Assembly (NCBI GenBank): GCA_963693315.1 | Contig: OY856187.1 | Span: 45,284,235-45,348,234, forward strand | Source of the DNA: Diogma glabrata | Taxonomy: Eukaryota; Arthropoda; Insecta; Diptera; Cylindrotomidae | Direction of reading: 5' to 3' | Length of the DNA stretch: 64,000 bases | Shown here: positions 36,522-49,172 of the stretch, piece after piece | How positions within the stretch are numbered: position 1 is the first letter of the stretch | Layout: the number at the start of each line of letters is the position of its first letter | Translations under genes and position numbers: made by a program | Notes under the pieces: model-generated | Seen by the model: only the letters and a program-made list of their open reading frames with translations | What the model was told of the DNA's origin: nothing | The model's database searches: none

Positions 36522-36978
36522 CTGGTGTTGGAAACACATTAAAGTGAGCTATTTGATTTAGGTTTTATAATTTTTGTTTATTTTATGATATTTGATTTCA
36601 ATTTTTCTTTTATTAAATCGTGATTTTAAATTTCTTACTTATGTTGATATAAAGTTTTCTTAAATATAAGAGATCTCTGGGTACAGATTTACTTGGTACA
36701 GATCCGATATTTTATTTATAGTTAATAAAAATTCAAGTATAATATGTGTTTTTCTTGTAGAAAAATAGAGCAAATAGCATAAAAATAATTTATTTTTTAC
36801 TGGCTAACCACTAACACAGAGGCAATGACATTCATTCCGAATTTCCAAAATTTAAATTTGCATTCGAAAAAATAAGAGATATTTGTTAAATGAATCCCAA
36901 TATTCTTCATAAGAAAACAACAACATTTTTTATACAAATAAAAATATTGACATAAACTTCTTTTCAAATATTCAATTG

Positions 36979-37107
36979 TTACATAACATTAAACAGTAAG
37001 AAATCTATCTCCTCATAACCAGACAGTATGTGGTCAATTACATTTTGTTCAATTTTCTCCCAAGTAATACTCTTCAGTTTTCGTAGTAGGTCATCTGATA
37101 ACATTTT
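36979..37107 (-). CDS. Terminal coding exon of an unidentified gene
   Basis: The minus strand shows a pyrimidine-rich acceptor (CATTTTTCTATAG) followed at once by 42 codons and TAA. It begins KMLSDDLLRKLKSITWEKIE and continues QNVIDHILSGYEEIDFLLFN. Codon choice is more GC-tolerant than the flanks, and the product is a plausible amphipathic helical tail with a single Trp. AATAAA-type words lie about 200 bases downstream (near 36788). Together these suggest the last exon of a minus-strand gene whose other exons lie to the right, possibly far away, or outside recognition. I do not recognise the family. Alternatively ATG at 37104 begins a free-standing 41-residue frame. Confidence 0.45.
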   Translation of the reverse strand, partial: KMLSDDLLRKLKSITWEKIEQNVIDHILSGYEEIDFLLFNVM

Positions 37108-40100
37108 CTATAGAAAAATGATTTGTTTTGTATAAACATTACATAATAATTTTATTACAATAATAAAGAAATTGTCAATGGATAATCCGAAGAAATTTTG
37201 TGTAAAACAAAATCGTTTCCTTTTCATTCATCTTTATCTTGGCAAATAAATATTGTGCTCAAGACAAAATATTAAAGGTCAATTACGATGTTTTTTTATT
37301 TTTACATTTTTATAATTGAATGTCGATTTCGTATTTCCGTAGAACATTTTTCGATCTGATTTTTATTAAAGAAGAAAGTTTGATGTAAACGATCATCAAA
37401 CGACGGAGAAAAGAATAGATAAAGCAGACGAGAACAATTACAAAGTTGTGTAATTTTACATTTGGGTGTAATCTCTACACTAAGATTTAAGATTCCAAAG
37501 ATTTTGTAACTGACAATTGTTGAAAATTAATTATTTTTAGCCTGCGCAAAGGTTTACATCATAGATGAAATTGAAGATAAGAAATTGAATGTTTTACTTA
37601 GTTTCATTATACGATTATTCATAAGAAAACTATCAAATACTAAAAAAAATCTAGTTACTAGTTTTTATGCATGCGACTCAATGTCATAAGCTACTTGATT
37701 TATGTATCTGGTATTTTATGAGCTTTTCGAGATTTTGTCGATAGGAATATCTAATATACTTATGTGATAAATGAACGAACAAAAGGAACGATTAAGTTTT
37801 GTGACACATTAGGTCCACTTTGTTGAGAAAATAAAAAACATATTCGAATCAGAATAAAGTTTTAATTAAAATTAATCTATAGCAGTCTCACTGTCTAATG
37901 CATACAGGGTTTCAATTCTCAACGTGTTGACTTGCGATATAACAAAAACTAATAACATATGGTGAAAGTAGAGTACTCTTGGAAAATCAATGTAATTGTG
38001 ACTGAAACGACACCTGCGACCAATTTTCATATCAACAACATATCAACCTACTTTTAAAAAAGAAATAAAAACATATGAGTACTATTCTCATGAAGTTGTT
38101 AGGACAAAAATTGTATGGACAAAAGCATTTTATACGACTTATTATACAATTATTTATTTTTCTTACATTACGTTAAGATTTATTTTTTTTTTCATTAAAT
38201 AGAGAAAATTTAAGATGTGCTTTTTTTCTTACCTTTATACATACAATTTTTATTTTGGTGGAACAAAACATAATAAAGAAGTGGAAGTGGTTATCTTCAT
38301 TCGAGTAGTATATCATAATAACATAATTTCTTAAATGTTAGTTTTTTAATTAACTAACTATTTTTGCATTTAATTCTTCTTTTTTTTGTATTTGAGTATT
38401 TAAAGGAATTGTCGTTGATTTTTTTGTTTAGTTTACAATACAAATTTTTATCGGTCGGTTTTTCACTTACGGTAATTCAAATTTTAAAACGAATATAATT
38501 TGAATTTTTTTTTTTGAAAGTGGATAAAAGTCAGTCCTGTAGCTGATCTTAATTATATATTGGATTAAAAGAAAAACTTACTCTCAAAAAAACGGTAAAC
38601 ATAATTATTAATTACAATGGAAAATTAAAATTAAATTTTCAAAGTGAAATTATTTGTGTGAATAAAATTTAAATAGTTTGTCGTTGATAAAATATTAATT
38701 GTTAACAGCTGGAATTATTTAAATTAATTATTTAGTGTAATTGTTTTGTAATAAGAGAATGGACTTTTATACAAAAAAAAGTTTGGTTTTAATTATGGGA
38801 AGATGTTCCAAAATTGTTTGTGTTATGTTATAGTTGTCAGTTTTTTGTTGGGGTTTTCGTACCGATCTGTTAATAGAATAAATGACATTGTTACGTTTAA
38901 CAAAAAAAATAGATTATATAAGATGTGTTAAGATGTAATTAGACGTTGTTATTAAAAACAGATTACGAATGAAGAATGTTTTAAGTAATATCCGTTAAAA
39001 ACATTTAAAATGTTTATGATAATCAGACAAACAAAATCAGGATAATGGTTTACATTGTCACTTTTATCTCCAGTTGAGTTGAAATTTATTTCATATAGCT
39101 GATGAGACGTTTTAATTTTTAGACAACCAAAACTTTTATAAAGTCACTACTATGAAGGTTCTAATTCTACAATATATTTTGTTTACACATGCTAATCAAA
39201 ACCAATAAAGTTTGTTTGAAACTTTCATCAGTAAGTCAGGACGACTTCCTGAGTCAGGAGTCTAGTAAGAACACTTTCTTGAGTTGTGCTATGGAGTCAA
39301 ATTTACTTGTTAGTCTCTATTAGTTTTACTGGCCATAAGTGAGGTTTCTTTCGATAATTTTACTGGCTTGTGGATAGTACAGAGTAATATGAATACTGTA
39401 TGATGCTTAAAAATATTTAAAAATTGAAGATTTAAAACTCCAGAATTAACCAGTATCACAGAAAAAGTCTCAAATTTTAAAATTCAGTTTTTCAAAAACA
39501 TCTCTCGACAAACATTATGTTCATGGTGCACGATTTCGTGCGCTTTTTTATTTTAATAATTTTTAAGTTTTTTTTAATATTTTAGTGTATATTTTAAATT
39601 TAGTTGTAGTTTAAAAATATTTGAGTGCTAACGTCATACCTATTTGTTTTAATTTAAAATTTTTAAATCATGTAAACATGTATACAAAATGTGCATAGAA
39701 CTTTCAAGCATATAAATACAAAAATATTTGATGTGTAACTTTTATATCTAGGATCTTCTAATACGTTATGAATCATTCCTAGACCAATATTTGTGGTAAC
39801 GACATTACGACAAATGAATATTGCGGTCGTATTTTTAAGTTGTAAAATGAAAATATATGTGTGTAAATGAGGTATCCGTTTTTTACGAAACAATTTACAT
39901 GAAAAAAAAAATCAGAATTCCAAAAATTTAAATATTTGGCTTACAAATAAAAAATAAAATGAATTTTCCACAATTATATTAATATTATAAAAAATAAATT
40001 TAAATATCAGTAACCGAATGAAATATGACAAACAAAAAATATTGACAAAATATAATAATTTTTTTCAATCACAATTCAATTTTTCAATTGAATAATCAAT

Positions 40101-40385
40101 TTTTTTGAATTAATTATTCACACTGCCCGTTTGTTTTTTGTGTAAGTTTTCATTAGCTTATTCGCCTATTTCAATCTCTAAAAATCAACTACAAGAGTTC
40201 ACACAAAAACACACTTAATTAATAAAAAATTAAGTTTGTATTAAGCTTGAAATTTCACTTATTTCAAAATACCAAAAGTTGTAGGTTTAATGCAAAATAA
40301 TAAACAAAAAAATTAATTTTCGATTTATAACTTACCAAAAACTGAGTTGAAGCTTATAAAAATGTTTAAATACATTTTCAGCACG
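37108..40385. other. Unassigned AT-rich DNA, intron-like
   Basis: No recognised gene, element end or tandem repeat. If the minus-strand exon at 36979-37107 is real, this would be its upstream intron. Confidence 0.5.
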
Positions 40386-40657
40386 TACTTATAGTAGGGG
40401 ACTTACAAGCAAAGGAAAGATAACCGGAACATGCTTAGTTGTTTTATCAGGTTGTTAAAAACTATTGGTCATATTTAAGATTTCGTGTCGATTTCATGTT
40501 GTCATGGGGATTACAAACGTGGACTACTGGACTCTTACACAAACAGGTGTATCACTTGTATCTTCATTTGAGTGTTATATCCTGCGCTATATTATTGGTC
40601 TACTTACAGACGATGAAGAGCATAGACTTCGATATCACTTTAAATTAAGTACCTTCT
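40386..40657 (+). pseudogene. LINE relic: endonuclease scrap joined to RT C-terminal piece
   Basis: At 40386-40430 the plus strand reads LIVGDLQAK and, in a neighbouring frame, GKITGT. This recalls the APE-type endonuclease word LIVGDFNAKVGKDNTGT. At about 40500-40657 it reads YWTLTQTGVSLVSSFECYIL, then RYIIGLLTDDEEHRLRYHFK. This matches the late RT region of LINEs in which ETWTLTK...L..FE...LR.I.G precedes a WR.RYN.EL-type word. The two are normally more than 1.5 kb apart, so the middle is deleted. No tail is seen. It is non-functional and the clade is undetermined. Confidence 0.6.
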
Positions 40658-41994
40658 TCTTGTTCCTGAAATAATTGGTTGGAAGATACCTAGTGATTTA
40701 TAATATAAGGTTAGGTTAACTTAATCTAGAAATAATAAGGAGTACAGATTTAAATACTACTGTACGAATAAAAGGATTACGGATGGTTAACCTAAGGTTT
40801 TTTTATTAAAACTTTCTGATCTGACAGCAAATCAATTTCACTATATCTGATTCGAAGTCTATTTGATTAGCCATTAGGCTGCTCAACACATATGTTTTCT
40901 TTAAAGATATCACAAAAAATGATGAGACTTCGCTCAGATTTTCGGTGAAAAACGAACAACGTGATTTATTCCGTTAAAAAACAGCAAGGAAATTTACTAA
41001 AATGATCGTATTCAGAGCAAATAGAATCAAAACTGTGAAGTGTGATTCCTAAACTTCGGTAAATGTTAGTATAGTAAAAAATTAATACGCGTTTTATTTT
41101 GGTTTCTTTTCTAGTTTTTACACAGAGTATCTCGAAATTTGTAATGAATTTTAGAAACAATAAAATTTCAATGGAATCGGTAAACTAGTTTTTACTAAAT
41201 GGTACAAAGTACAAAAAATTCAAACTAATGTTATGTTATTACTAATGTAATATATTCAAATGCATCTTTCTCGAAAACTCAAAAATAACAAGAAATATAA
41301 AATTTTAGTATGTTTTTAAAAAATTGAAAGAATAAAATAATTAAAAGAAAATATAATTTATAAGTTTAACATTTTTATAAAGCTTCACTTAGTCCCTTTC
41401 AAACAAAAAAATAATTATTCAAATCGCTGCAACCGTTCGAACACAATTTAACTTAAAACTCATATTGTCTTTAAATTTCTTAACAAATTTCGAGCCACCC
41501 TGTGTCAAAACTAGTGAAAAAATAAAAAACAACGAAAACCTTTTGGGTTTTCCAATTAAGCTTTCGCTTTCGGGAATGTTATTCAGGTATACAGCTTTTT
41601 CGCCGAATATCAACCTTAAAGTGCGATTTGGTTCAAATCAGTTATTCCATATTTTCTGATAAAAAAAACATGCTTTATTTAGTTCATATTGTTGACAGGA
41701 TAGATTAGATTTTGTTCTTTTAATGTAAAAAATAACTAACTATCTTGATGCGACAGCTGCTAGAACATCTATGTTCTTTCAAAGCAGACGAATTCAGTGG
41801 TCTAATGGTCTAAACTAAACTAAATTAAAGCCTAAACAAAATTGATTTGAATCAATTTTATTGTGACAAGAAAACTTTTAAGAAAATGTTTGCCTGGGTA
41901 AATTTTAAATGAAAAATGAACGGAAATCAATATATAATGAAAATGGAAGGATTGGAAGATTAATTTTAATCAACACTTTCAACATTTAAAGGTA
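40658..41994. other. Unassigned AT-rich DNA
   Basis: Short overlapping open frames on both strands (for example 41419-41659) have no motif. No repeat family recognised. Confidence 0.5.
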
Positions 41995-42812
41995 TTCTGT
42001 AGTAGTTATTGCAAATTACCCGATTTCAAATTTCCCGGTTACTCGATTAGTATTTTCCAAATTACCCGGATTACCCGGATAACCCGGGTAGTTTTAAAAA
42101 AATTAAAAGATGAAAAACAATAAAAAAAAACCTCACAGTAGTAAAATAAAAATTGATCAATTTTTAATTGTAAAATAATATTTCAAAAATATTAAAGCAT
42201 TTCGGGTAGCTGTACTCATCCGATTTCGTATTTTTTTTTTTTAATTCCTGCAATAGAAAACACCCGCTCCGATAAAGTGAATGTTGACTTCACGGTCAAT
42301 AACGATTGATTTAAATTTTCTATCATTTTTTCGGTTTCCTTCATTTACATACAACATTTTCAGCTCTTTATCAACTGTAGTACCACTGTTATCTATAGTT
42401 AGGGCTTCCAGTCGTCCCGATTTCAGCGGGATTGTCCCGCCGTACAAGTTTTGTCCCGACGTCCCGCTTTAGCACCAAAAAATCCCGCCCAACACCAATC
42501 TACCAATCTACCAAAAAAAAAGATCCTGCAGTGTATTTATATATTGCTTGCTGTCTGTCGCGGTTAAATAATTTTCTGATGGTTGCATTTTAGACTAAAC
42601 GATAAACTACAAAATACAAATACAAACTACATTTTTATATGAAAAACGCTCAGCGACAACGCTATAATTCTGTGAGCAAAATATGATTTACATATATATT
42701 CTAATTTGACATTTGATGTATTTTGTAGTTATCACGTTCATTTTGTTTGGCTTATTATTAATTAATTTGTTTTATTTCATACTGACATCTAAAACGACAT
42801 TTTTCGGATTAT

Positions 42813-42976
42813 TTATGGTACAAAAAGTTGAACTTTAATGTCCTAGGACTTTATAAAATTTTATAAAGTCCTGGGACGTTAAAGTTCAACTTTTTGTACC
42901 ATAAACGATGAACTTTAACGTCCTAAGACTTTATAAAATTTTATGAAGTCCTAGGACGTTAAAGTTCAACTTTTTG
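42813..42976. repeat. Two adjacent near-perfect palindromes
   Basis: The first, 42813-42904, has TATGGTACAAAAAGTTGAAC at the left and its inverse at the right around a central ATAAAATTTTAT. The second, 42908-42976, repeats the inner part (GAACTTTAACGTCCTA...TAGGACGTTAAAGTTC). The second looks like a duplication of the first without its outer 15 bp. Confidence 0.92.
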
Positions 42977-43050
42977 AGCAAAAATTAAAACTCATTTCTT
43001 TTTATTTTAATAAATTTCCAGTATGAAATAAAATTTTGTATTTACCTCAA

Positions 43051-43150
43051 ACGAAAAGTATTTTTAAAGGTACTCACTAGTAATTTTGGCCTCGGCTAGA
43101 CGCCTCGGCCGTAAACAACTAGATCGTACTTTAAAGTTTCACTTTTCGTT
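43051..43150. repeat. Hairpin with GCCTCGGC core
   Basis: ACGAAAAGT and TTTAAAGGTAC are inverted at the other side as GTACTTTAAAG and ACTTTTCGT. The centre is GGCCTCGGCTAGACGCCTCG. A similar core occurs in the hairpin at 46386-46483. Confidence 0.8.
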
Positions 43151-44434
43151 CTAGATAAATAAATAACTATTATTGAAATTGAAAAAAAGAAACAAAGTTA
43201 ATCATAAATTTTACTAAATGACGTGCATGTAAAGAGTTTTTTTGTAATGCCTATATGTGTATAAGAAATAGACATCAAACATTTTTTTTACTACTAACCG
43301 AAACCGAGCAAAAAATCAACAGTTGGAGGGTTTGAAAATTGTAGAAGATATATGTAGTTGGTAAGATATTTAGTTGGTAAAAGTGATGGTGTTGATGTAT
43401 CCCAATCCGATATTGATGAAGAAAGTGCTGCATCTTTAACAGCTAAGAAGCATAAACTATCAAAGCGGAATTTAGTTTAAGAATTTACTTTCTGACCAAA
43501 AAAAATGTTTCAAATACAATTCAAATGTTTTTTGAATTTTTAATTGTTTTTCCATGTCAAAAAACACATTAAATGTTAATTATCATTATTAAAAAAGTAA
43601 AATTTAAATAAAATGTCTCTTTGCCGACGACTTTTCCATTATGTGTGGGTGGTTAATATTTTTCTACATATTGCCCCGCCGAACAAGTTTCGAAAACTGG
43701 AAGCCCTATCTATAGTAGATCTTGTGTAGACAGCAATACATTTTTGTAGTTGTAAATTTTCAAAATTATAATTAGTCGCATCATTATCCGATATGATTTT
43801 TCATTGCTGACGTATTTCCCCATTTAGTTGAAATTATTCGTGCGCATCCAACTACGCGGCACCGAGATTTATCTGATGACATTTTCTTGAACTGGTCCCA
43901 AACTTTCGATGACACTTATTTTAATTATTAGCTTAAATCTTAAATAAAAACTTATCATAATATATTTACCGTTTCTATTTTAAACTAAATATAAACAAAT
44001 AACCAATGAAGATCCTTAATTTTTTATGACTTTATTTTAATTTTAATAAGAACTAAAATTCCATAAATTTTGTTATGTGTTCTTCGTCGTTTTTCTGTTG
44101 TTTTCGTAATCCAAACAATAATAATTAACTAGAGGGCAGTTTAATGTTTACGGATGTGGTAGGTTCAATGTTTATGGCTTAATGTTTATGGACGTATTGC
44201 AATTTGTATGGTTAGAATAGAATCATTTGTCAAAAACTAGCATAAAAAATTATTCAAATTTGCAAAAAGAGAATGAGCTGAATTTTATTTTGTAAATTTT
44301 ATTGAGAAAAAACTGGACCTTTTGTTGTTCGGGTATTCGACCAAAATATCCGGATATTAAATACCCGAAAAATCTTCCTAAATACCCGGGTATCCGGGTA
44401 TCCGGATACCAAGTTTGCAAACACTATTCTGTAG

Positions 44435-46385
44435 TTAATCGGGTATAATATTTTCAGAACTATTGAAAGATTTGAGATATTATTTTATTTCTCAGAAGAC
44501 AAAATCAAAATCTATGGTTTTTATCCTAGAAATTGTTCGTTGAGTTCAACAACTGTTGTCAGTTGATTTAATTTGCCCAACAGTTTTCGACGACTGTAAC
44601 GGTACTAGAAATGATATTTTTATTTGATGATCACGTGGCACTTCGATTAATATTTGCGGGATTGAAGCTCTAGTATCAGAGTTCATTTTTTTGTGATCTT
44701 AACCGTCTACAAAATTAAATTTATAAGAGTAACTTTTTGTTTTGTAAAATTAAATCAGAATTGTATATCCAAAAAAAATTTATATACCCAGGATTCGAGA
44801 GAGAAAGAGAAGAGAGGGATGATTCACTACACCGTAAAAAAATCTATCTCATTTTATTTGTCGGTTATCGTTGTCAATTTGTTTTTGATTATCATGTTAT
44901 TCAAAAAAAAATGCTCTTTATTTTATTAAAATAAAATTATCATTCAAAATGGAAAACTAGTGGCAATTATTATATTTGAAATATTTTGAAACTAACTAGC
45001 GTTCTATTTTCTATTTAAGATATTAAGTATAAGTTTTTGTTATATTCCTTCTATTAATTTTACTCTACTTTCTTTAGGCGCAGATCAATTAAATATAGAC
45101 TTTTATAACAAAAAAGATTTTTATAATAATAATTATCTAAAGCAACTTACTTACAATGTTGAAACATAGAACCTTGATTGTTGAATAGTTATATCCTATT
45201 TTGAAATAATTTAACTCGTCACTCAGGCAAATAGTCAGCAATTTCCAAATCAAATATGAAGAATATATTCCTTTTTTCTTGAGGTTCTCAAATCTCCCTT
45301 TTTTAATATCATGGTCATCATATCATAGACATCATATCATCATATCAAATCATGTCATCATATTATTTTTTTTTATTAAAAACAAATTTTTCTACTACCC
45401 AACATAAAAAATCTGCTTTCGATGTTCGTTCATTGAATCGAAAACTTCTTTTTCGTCACCGGTGATAAAAAAACCTATACGAATTACTTTCGTACCTAGT
45501 GACGAAAGTAATTTTTTAAAAGCCATCTATTTTCTAATTTCTTAACTAGAATAAACCATCCTAGAATACCCGTTAAGACAATCAATTGATTGAATGAAAT
45601 AATTTTGTTAGTGTTAATTTGTCTCTGTTTGGAGGATGACGTTAATTTATTTTTGAATTATTTACGGACAATTTACATTAAAATTGTAAAAATAATAATA
45701 GTTAAATATATAATATTCATATATTCTATTTAAATAGTATGATAAAAAACAGTTGGTGTTAAGATATTTAAAAAAAATATTATTTCACCTATTTATTTAA
45801 CAAAAATGAAAAAAAATATTTATTTTACGTAAAATAATTTAGGTTGTGTTAAAATATATCAAGAATTAACGTAACGTCATACCTATTCAAAAACTAAATC
45901 AAAACTGATATTTTTATTCTAAAAATCTGAAATCTGAATTTGATTTTGTTTATGACAAAGTACAAACCGTCTTTAGTTATAAGCCTACTAGACCCAAAAT
46001 TCAAAAAACAATAAACCTTCAAAGATGTATTATTTAATGATTTTAAGAACTTTAGAGTAAATAGAATAATAATATAGGATTTGTAGTGTAAATAGAATAA
46101 AAATATAACATCATGAATAACTATATGTATGGATATGTAAAAAATTAACGAAAAAAACAATAAGGCTTGTAATTAAAGACAGCTATGTCTTTGACATAAA
46201 AATTGGATATTTTATTCATATCGAGTCATCTATTTTTTAATAGCAGAAATATAAACACACATATACAATTTTAATTTGTAACAGTGTATGTTTGAAAAAT
46301 GAATTGTATGTAATTATAAATGAAAATGTTTAAAAATTAATAATAATTTTTAAAAAAGTAGTAGAAAAAGTAGAGTCTTCTACTC
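44435..46385. other. Unassigned AT-rich DNA
   Basis: Contains an ATCAT-rich simple stretch (about 45308-45366) and a short hairpin ATTACTTTCGT / ACGAAAGTAAT near 45483-45513. No gene recognised; the open frames at 44693-44934 and 45894-46160 lack motifs. Confidence 0.5.
45308..45366. repeat. Imperfect (ATCAT)-type simple repeat
   Basis: ATCAT and CATATCAT words recur for about 58 bases. Confidence 0.85.
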
Positions 46386-46483
46386 GCCGAAAATCATATT
46401 TTGAATCTCGCGAACATTACCAACCTCGGCTACCGCCTCGGCTGGTAAACTGTCCTCTCGTTTCAAAATATGCTGTTTTCGGC
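46386..46483. repeat. Hairpin with CCTCGGCTACCGCCTCGGCT core
   Basis: GCCGAAAA, ATATTTTGAA and TTACCA on the left are inverted on the right as TGGTAA, TTCAAAATAT and TTTTCGGC. The GC-rich centre resembles that of the hairpin at 43051-43150, though the arms differ. Confidence 0.82.
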
Positions 46484-46533
46484 ATCGTTGAAGAATATAC
46501 TATTTCACAGCAACAATAATATTATTGCTTATA

Positions 46534-47002
46534 CTAAGTTTATACCACCGATTGTTTAATAGAATAATAGTTTTTTGCTATTAAACTATCGATACATTGG
46601 GCGTTTATACCACAAAATAGTATTATTCTATCTGTGATATAAACGCTCAGAATAATATTGACAGATAGAATACGGCTACCGTATTTCAAATTTGAATATA
46701 AAATCTTATCAATCGAAAAGTATTTCAACAAAAAATTAAAATACTAATATTAATTTAGAATAAAAACTAAAATTTGAGTGATATTTATGTTGCACATTTT
46801 TTACAATCGCATGAAATTGTCTTTTACATTTAACGTTTTGACCGTTACAATTTTTTTGAATATACTATTATACTATCGATCACAAGCAAAATATCAAATA
46901 ACTATATGTCAAAGTGAAAAGGTATTATTCTATCCGTTTACACCGTAATAGTTTAATAGCTATTTGCTATTATTCTATTATACTACTATGGTGTAAACTT
47001 AG
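46534..47002. mobile_element. Small TIR element (~470 bp)
   Basis: The left end (CTAAGTTTATACCACCGATT, AATAGAATAATAG, GCTATTAAACTA) is repeated inverted at the right, ending TGGTGTAAACTTAG at 47002. Arms are about 55 bp with several mismatches. Further AATAG/CTATT words recur inside. Target duplication not identified. Confidence 0.75.
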
Positions 47003-48764
47003 TGTTAAGTGTATTTAAATTTTATTTAGGTATCAACACCAGGTTAACAGTATATCGGCTTTTAAAAAAACTTTATTTTGCATAATAGCCAATTTTAGAT
47101 ATCTTGGCATAATTTTCGAAACTCACTTATTTCCTTAATAATGTGTATCGGTATTTTATCTATTTAATAACACATTTAATATTTGTTGGATAATTTAATT
47201 AGAAATTGTCAATCACCATAAATTCCACAAATTCATTTAAATTCTATTATTTATTAAAAGTCTTATTTAATTTATTTTTGCTTTGCATTATCTAAGATTT
47301 TTCACTTAACAAACTATAATTTTAGTAGGCCTTGGTGCACATAATACGACATTAACATCATGAACAATTAATACACTGTTTTTAACAGACTAACATATTA
47401 GTTCTATAGAGAATTGGATCATCCCATGCCACATATGAAATAAATTATACACACAAAATAATAAATAAAAATTTATTTTGTCTTATTTTATTTAACGTTT
47501 TACATTTTTCACTATACAAAACAGTATAATTATGTTTAAATAAACTAATTATATAATTTAAACTCACTGTGTGAGTATTCTGTCTCAAAGACTTCAAAGC
47601 AACCTACTTGCAAGACAAATCAATTCAATTTATACCCTGGCAGACCGGAAGTCTTCTGATTAAATCGAAAGTTCCAAAAACAACCGGTCTCTCGATAATA
47701 TCACTCTCGATTTAATCAGAAAGCCTATGGTTTACAATGAATATAGCAATAATATTAATTATACACAGATGCATTCAAATCTCAAATAATAAAATTTACA
47801 ATTTAACTTCACCTCTTTTTCTTAAAAAAAAGTGGAATACCTTCAATATTTACGTTTGACCTATATATCATCTTCTCGTTTATTTATAATAACCTACCTC
47901 AATTATCCAAATCCATTTCATTCATTAACGCATTTTAAATGTATTTGATTTTGTTTTGTATATGCTTGGATGAATCATATTGTTACGATTACTTTAGAAT
48001 AATAACAATAACAACAACTGAGATTTGTTTTAGATTAGATTTAATTATTAAAGGACTTTGAAGTTAAATACCGTCAACTCTAATATATATTTTATACTTT
48101 GGGTTAAGTTAGGAATATTATTTGCAAGTCATTACCATATCAAATGGTGTAAAGGTGTTGTGCAATAATAAGAAAAGGTACTATCGGAAGATGGACGAAG
48201 GTTTATCTTTCCTTATGTTTAGGTATTTAAGTATAAATAACAATGAATCGGTTCGCTGCATTAAGTCAAGTGCAACACGACTAATTAGTAAATTTGACAT
48301 ATTCATAGACAATTTTTAACAAACATAAAACAAAAACCAGACTGTGAAAATAACAAACGCTTTTGGAACCTTTTCATCAAATATATTTAACAGTTCTCAC
48401 TAGTGTTTAACCAACAATTTTTGTTACAATAAAACTTTGCTAATTTAATAGAATTTCACTAACAAATAGAGAAAAGTGTAGTGTTGTCAGTGTAGGAAAA
48501 AATTTTAAATTTCTCAAAAACAACAGAAATACTAAAATTCCAACAGCATTTCATTTAAATAAACTCAACAGACAAGAGTTTGCTGAATTTGACCTACAAT
48601 TTTTTTCAGTGTTCTTTGCCTTTAGTCCTTTCTCTTTGTATTTCTATTATTCTTTTGAAGAAAACGTGCATCCACTAGGAGTGGGATAGTTCTAAGGTTG
48701 AATGAGGTGGAAAAATTGAATATAAAATCAACAGAAATGTTCGTTCATATTTTTATTTAGAATA
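47003..48764. other. Unassigned AT-rich DNA
   Basis: Apart from one small hairpin (47654-47721) nothing is recognised. A 65-codon plus frame (48122-48319, non-ATG start) is protein-like but lacks a motif. Confidence 0.5.
47654..47721. repeat. Hairpin with perfect 15-bp arms
   Basis: TTCTGATTAAATCGA (47654-47668) and its exact inverse (47707-47721) flank a 38-base loop containing CCGGTCTCTCGA. Confidence 0.9.
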
Positions 48765-48784
48765 TTTTGTGAGCGTTTAAATAA
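48765..48784 (+). repeat. LINE target-site duplication, left copy
   Basis: TTTTGTGAGCGTTTAAATAA matches 53586-53605 at 19 of 20 positions and defines the 5' boundary of the LINE. Confidence 0.9.
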
Positions 48785-49172
48785 GAAAAGGTAATTGCTT
48801 TGAATAGCTCATGCAAACGAATCGTCGTATCGATCAGACGTGTTTAATTTGTTGAATCTGTTTTTTGTTTTTTTTGATTTATATTTAAAAGAAATTTGTT
48901 TATTTCGATTTTTGTTTTTATTAACTATCTTAAAATAAATAAAAGTAATAGTTTGATGAGTTTATTGAAATTTCTAAATAAATTGAAGTGATAATAGTTG
49001 ATTTTTACGATAACTGTGTTAAAATATTTTGTGTTTACTGCAATTAATAGACAATAAACTGGTAATATCCGTAATTGATATAAAAAATACTCGACAAATA
49101 ATAAATTACATTTATTAACATCTGTTATTTTTTGTTTATTGTTGAAACAATTGTACTTAAATTGTATTTAAA
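48785..49172 (+). promoter_or_regulatory. LINE 5' UTR, presumed internal promoter
   Basis: The region between the target duplication and the ORF1 ATG is where LINEs of this group carry an internal RNA polymerase II promoter. No TATA or DPE element could be assigned by eye; the call is by position. Confidence 0.45.

Larger units (their letters stand above)
42400..43708. mobile_element. hAT-like element nested in the 42003-44426 element (1309 bp)
   Basis: Perfect 13-bp inverted termini TAGGGCTTCCAGT / ACTGGAAGCCCTA lie between perfect 8-bp repeats TCTATAGT (42392-42399, 43709-43716). GTCCCG-type words cluster at the left end (GTCCCGATTTCAGCGGGATT) and GCCCCGCC near the right. The interior holds a double palindrome (42813-42976) and a hairpin (43051-43150). 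There is no transposase; it is younger than the element it interrupts. Confidence 0.92.
42003..44426. mobile_element. hAT-like element with ACCCGG-rich ends (2424 bp including a nested element)
   Basis: Flanked by perfect 8-bp repeats TTCTGTAG (41995-42002, 44427-44434). The termini TAGTTATTGCAAATTACC and the inverse of GTTTGCAAACACTA pair over about 17 bp with a few mismatches. Both fit the YARN(G) type. Many short subterminal words (ACCCGGATTACCCGGATAAC at the left; ACCCGGGTATCCGGGTATCC at the right) resemble transposase-binding arrays. Removing the nested element at 42400-43708 leaves about 1.1 kb. No transposase was recognised. Confidence 0.85.
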
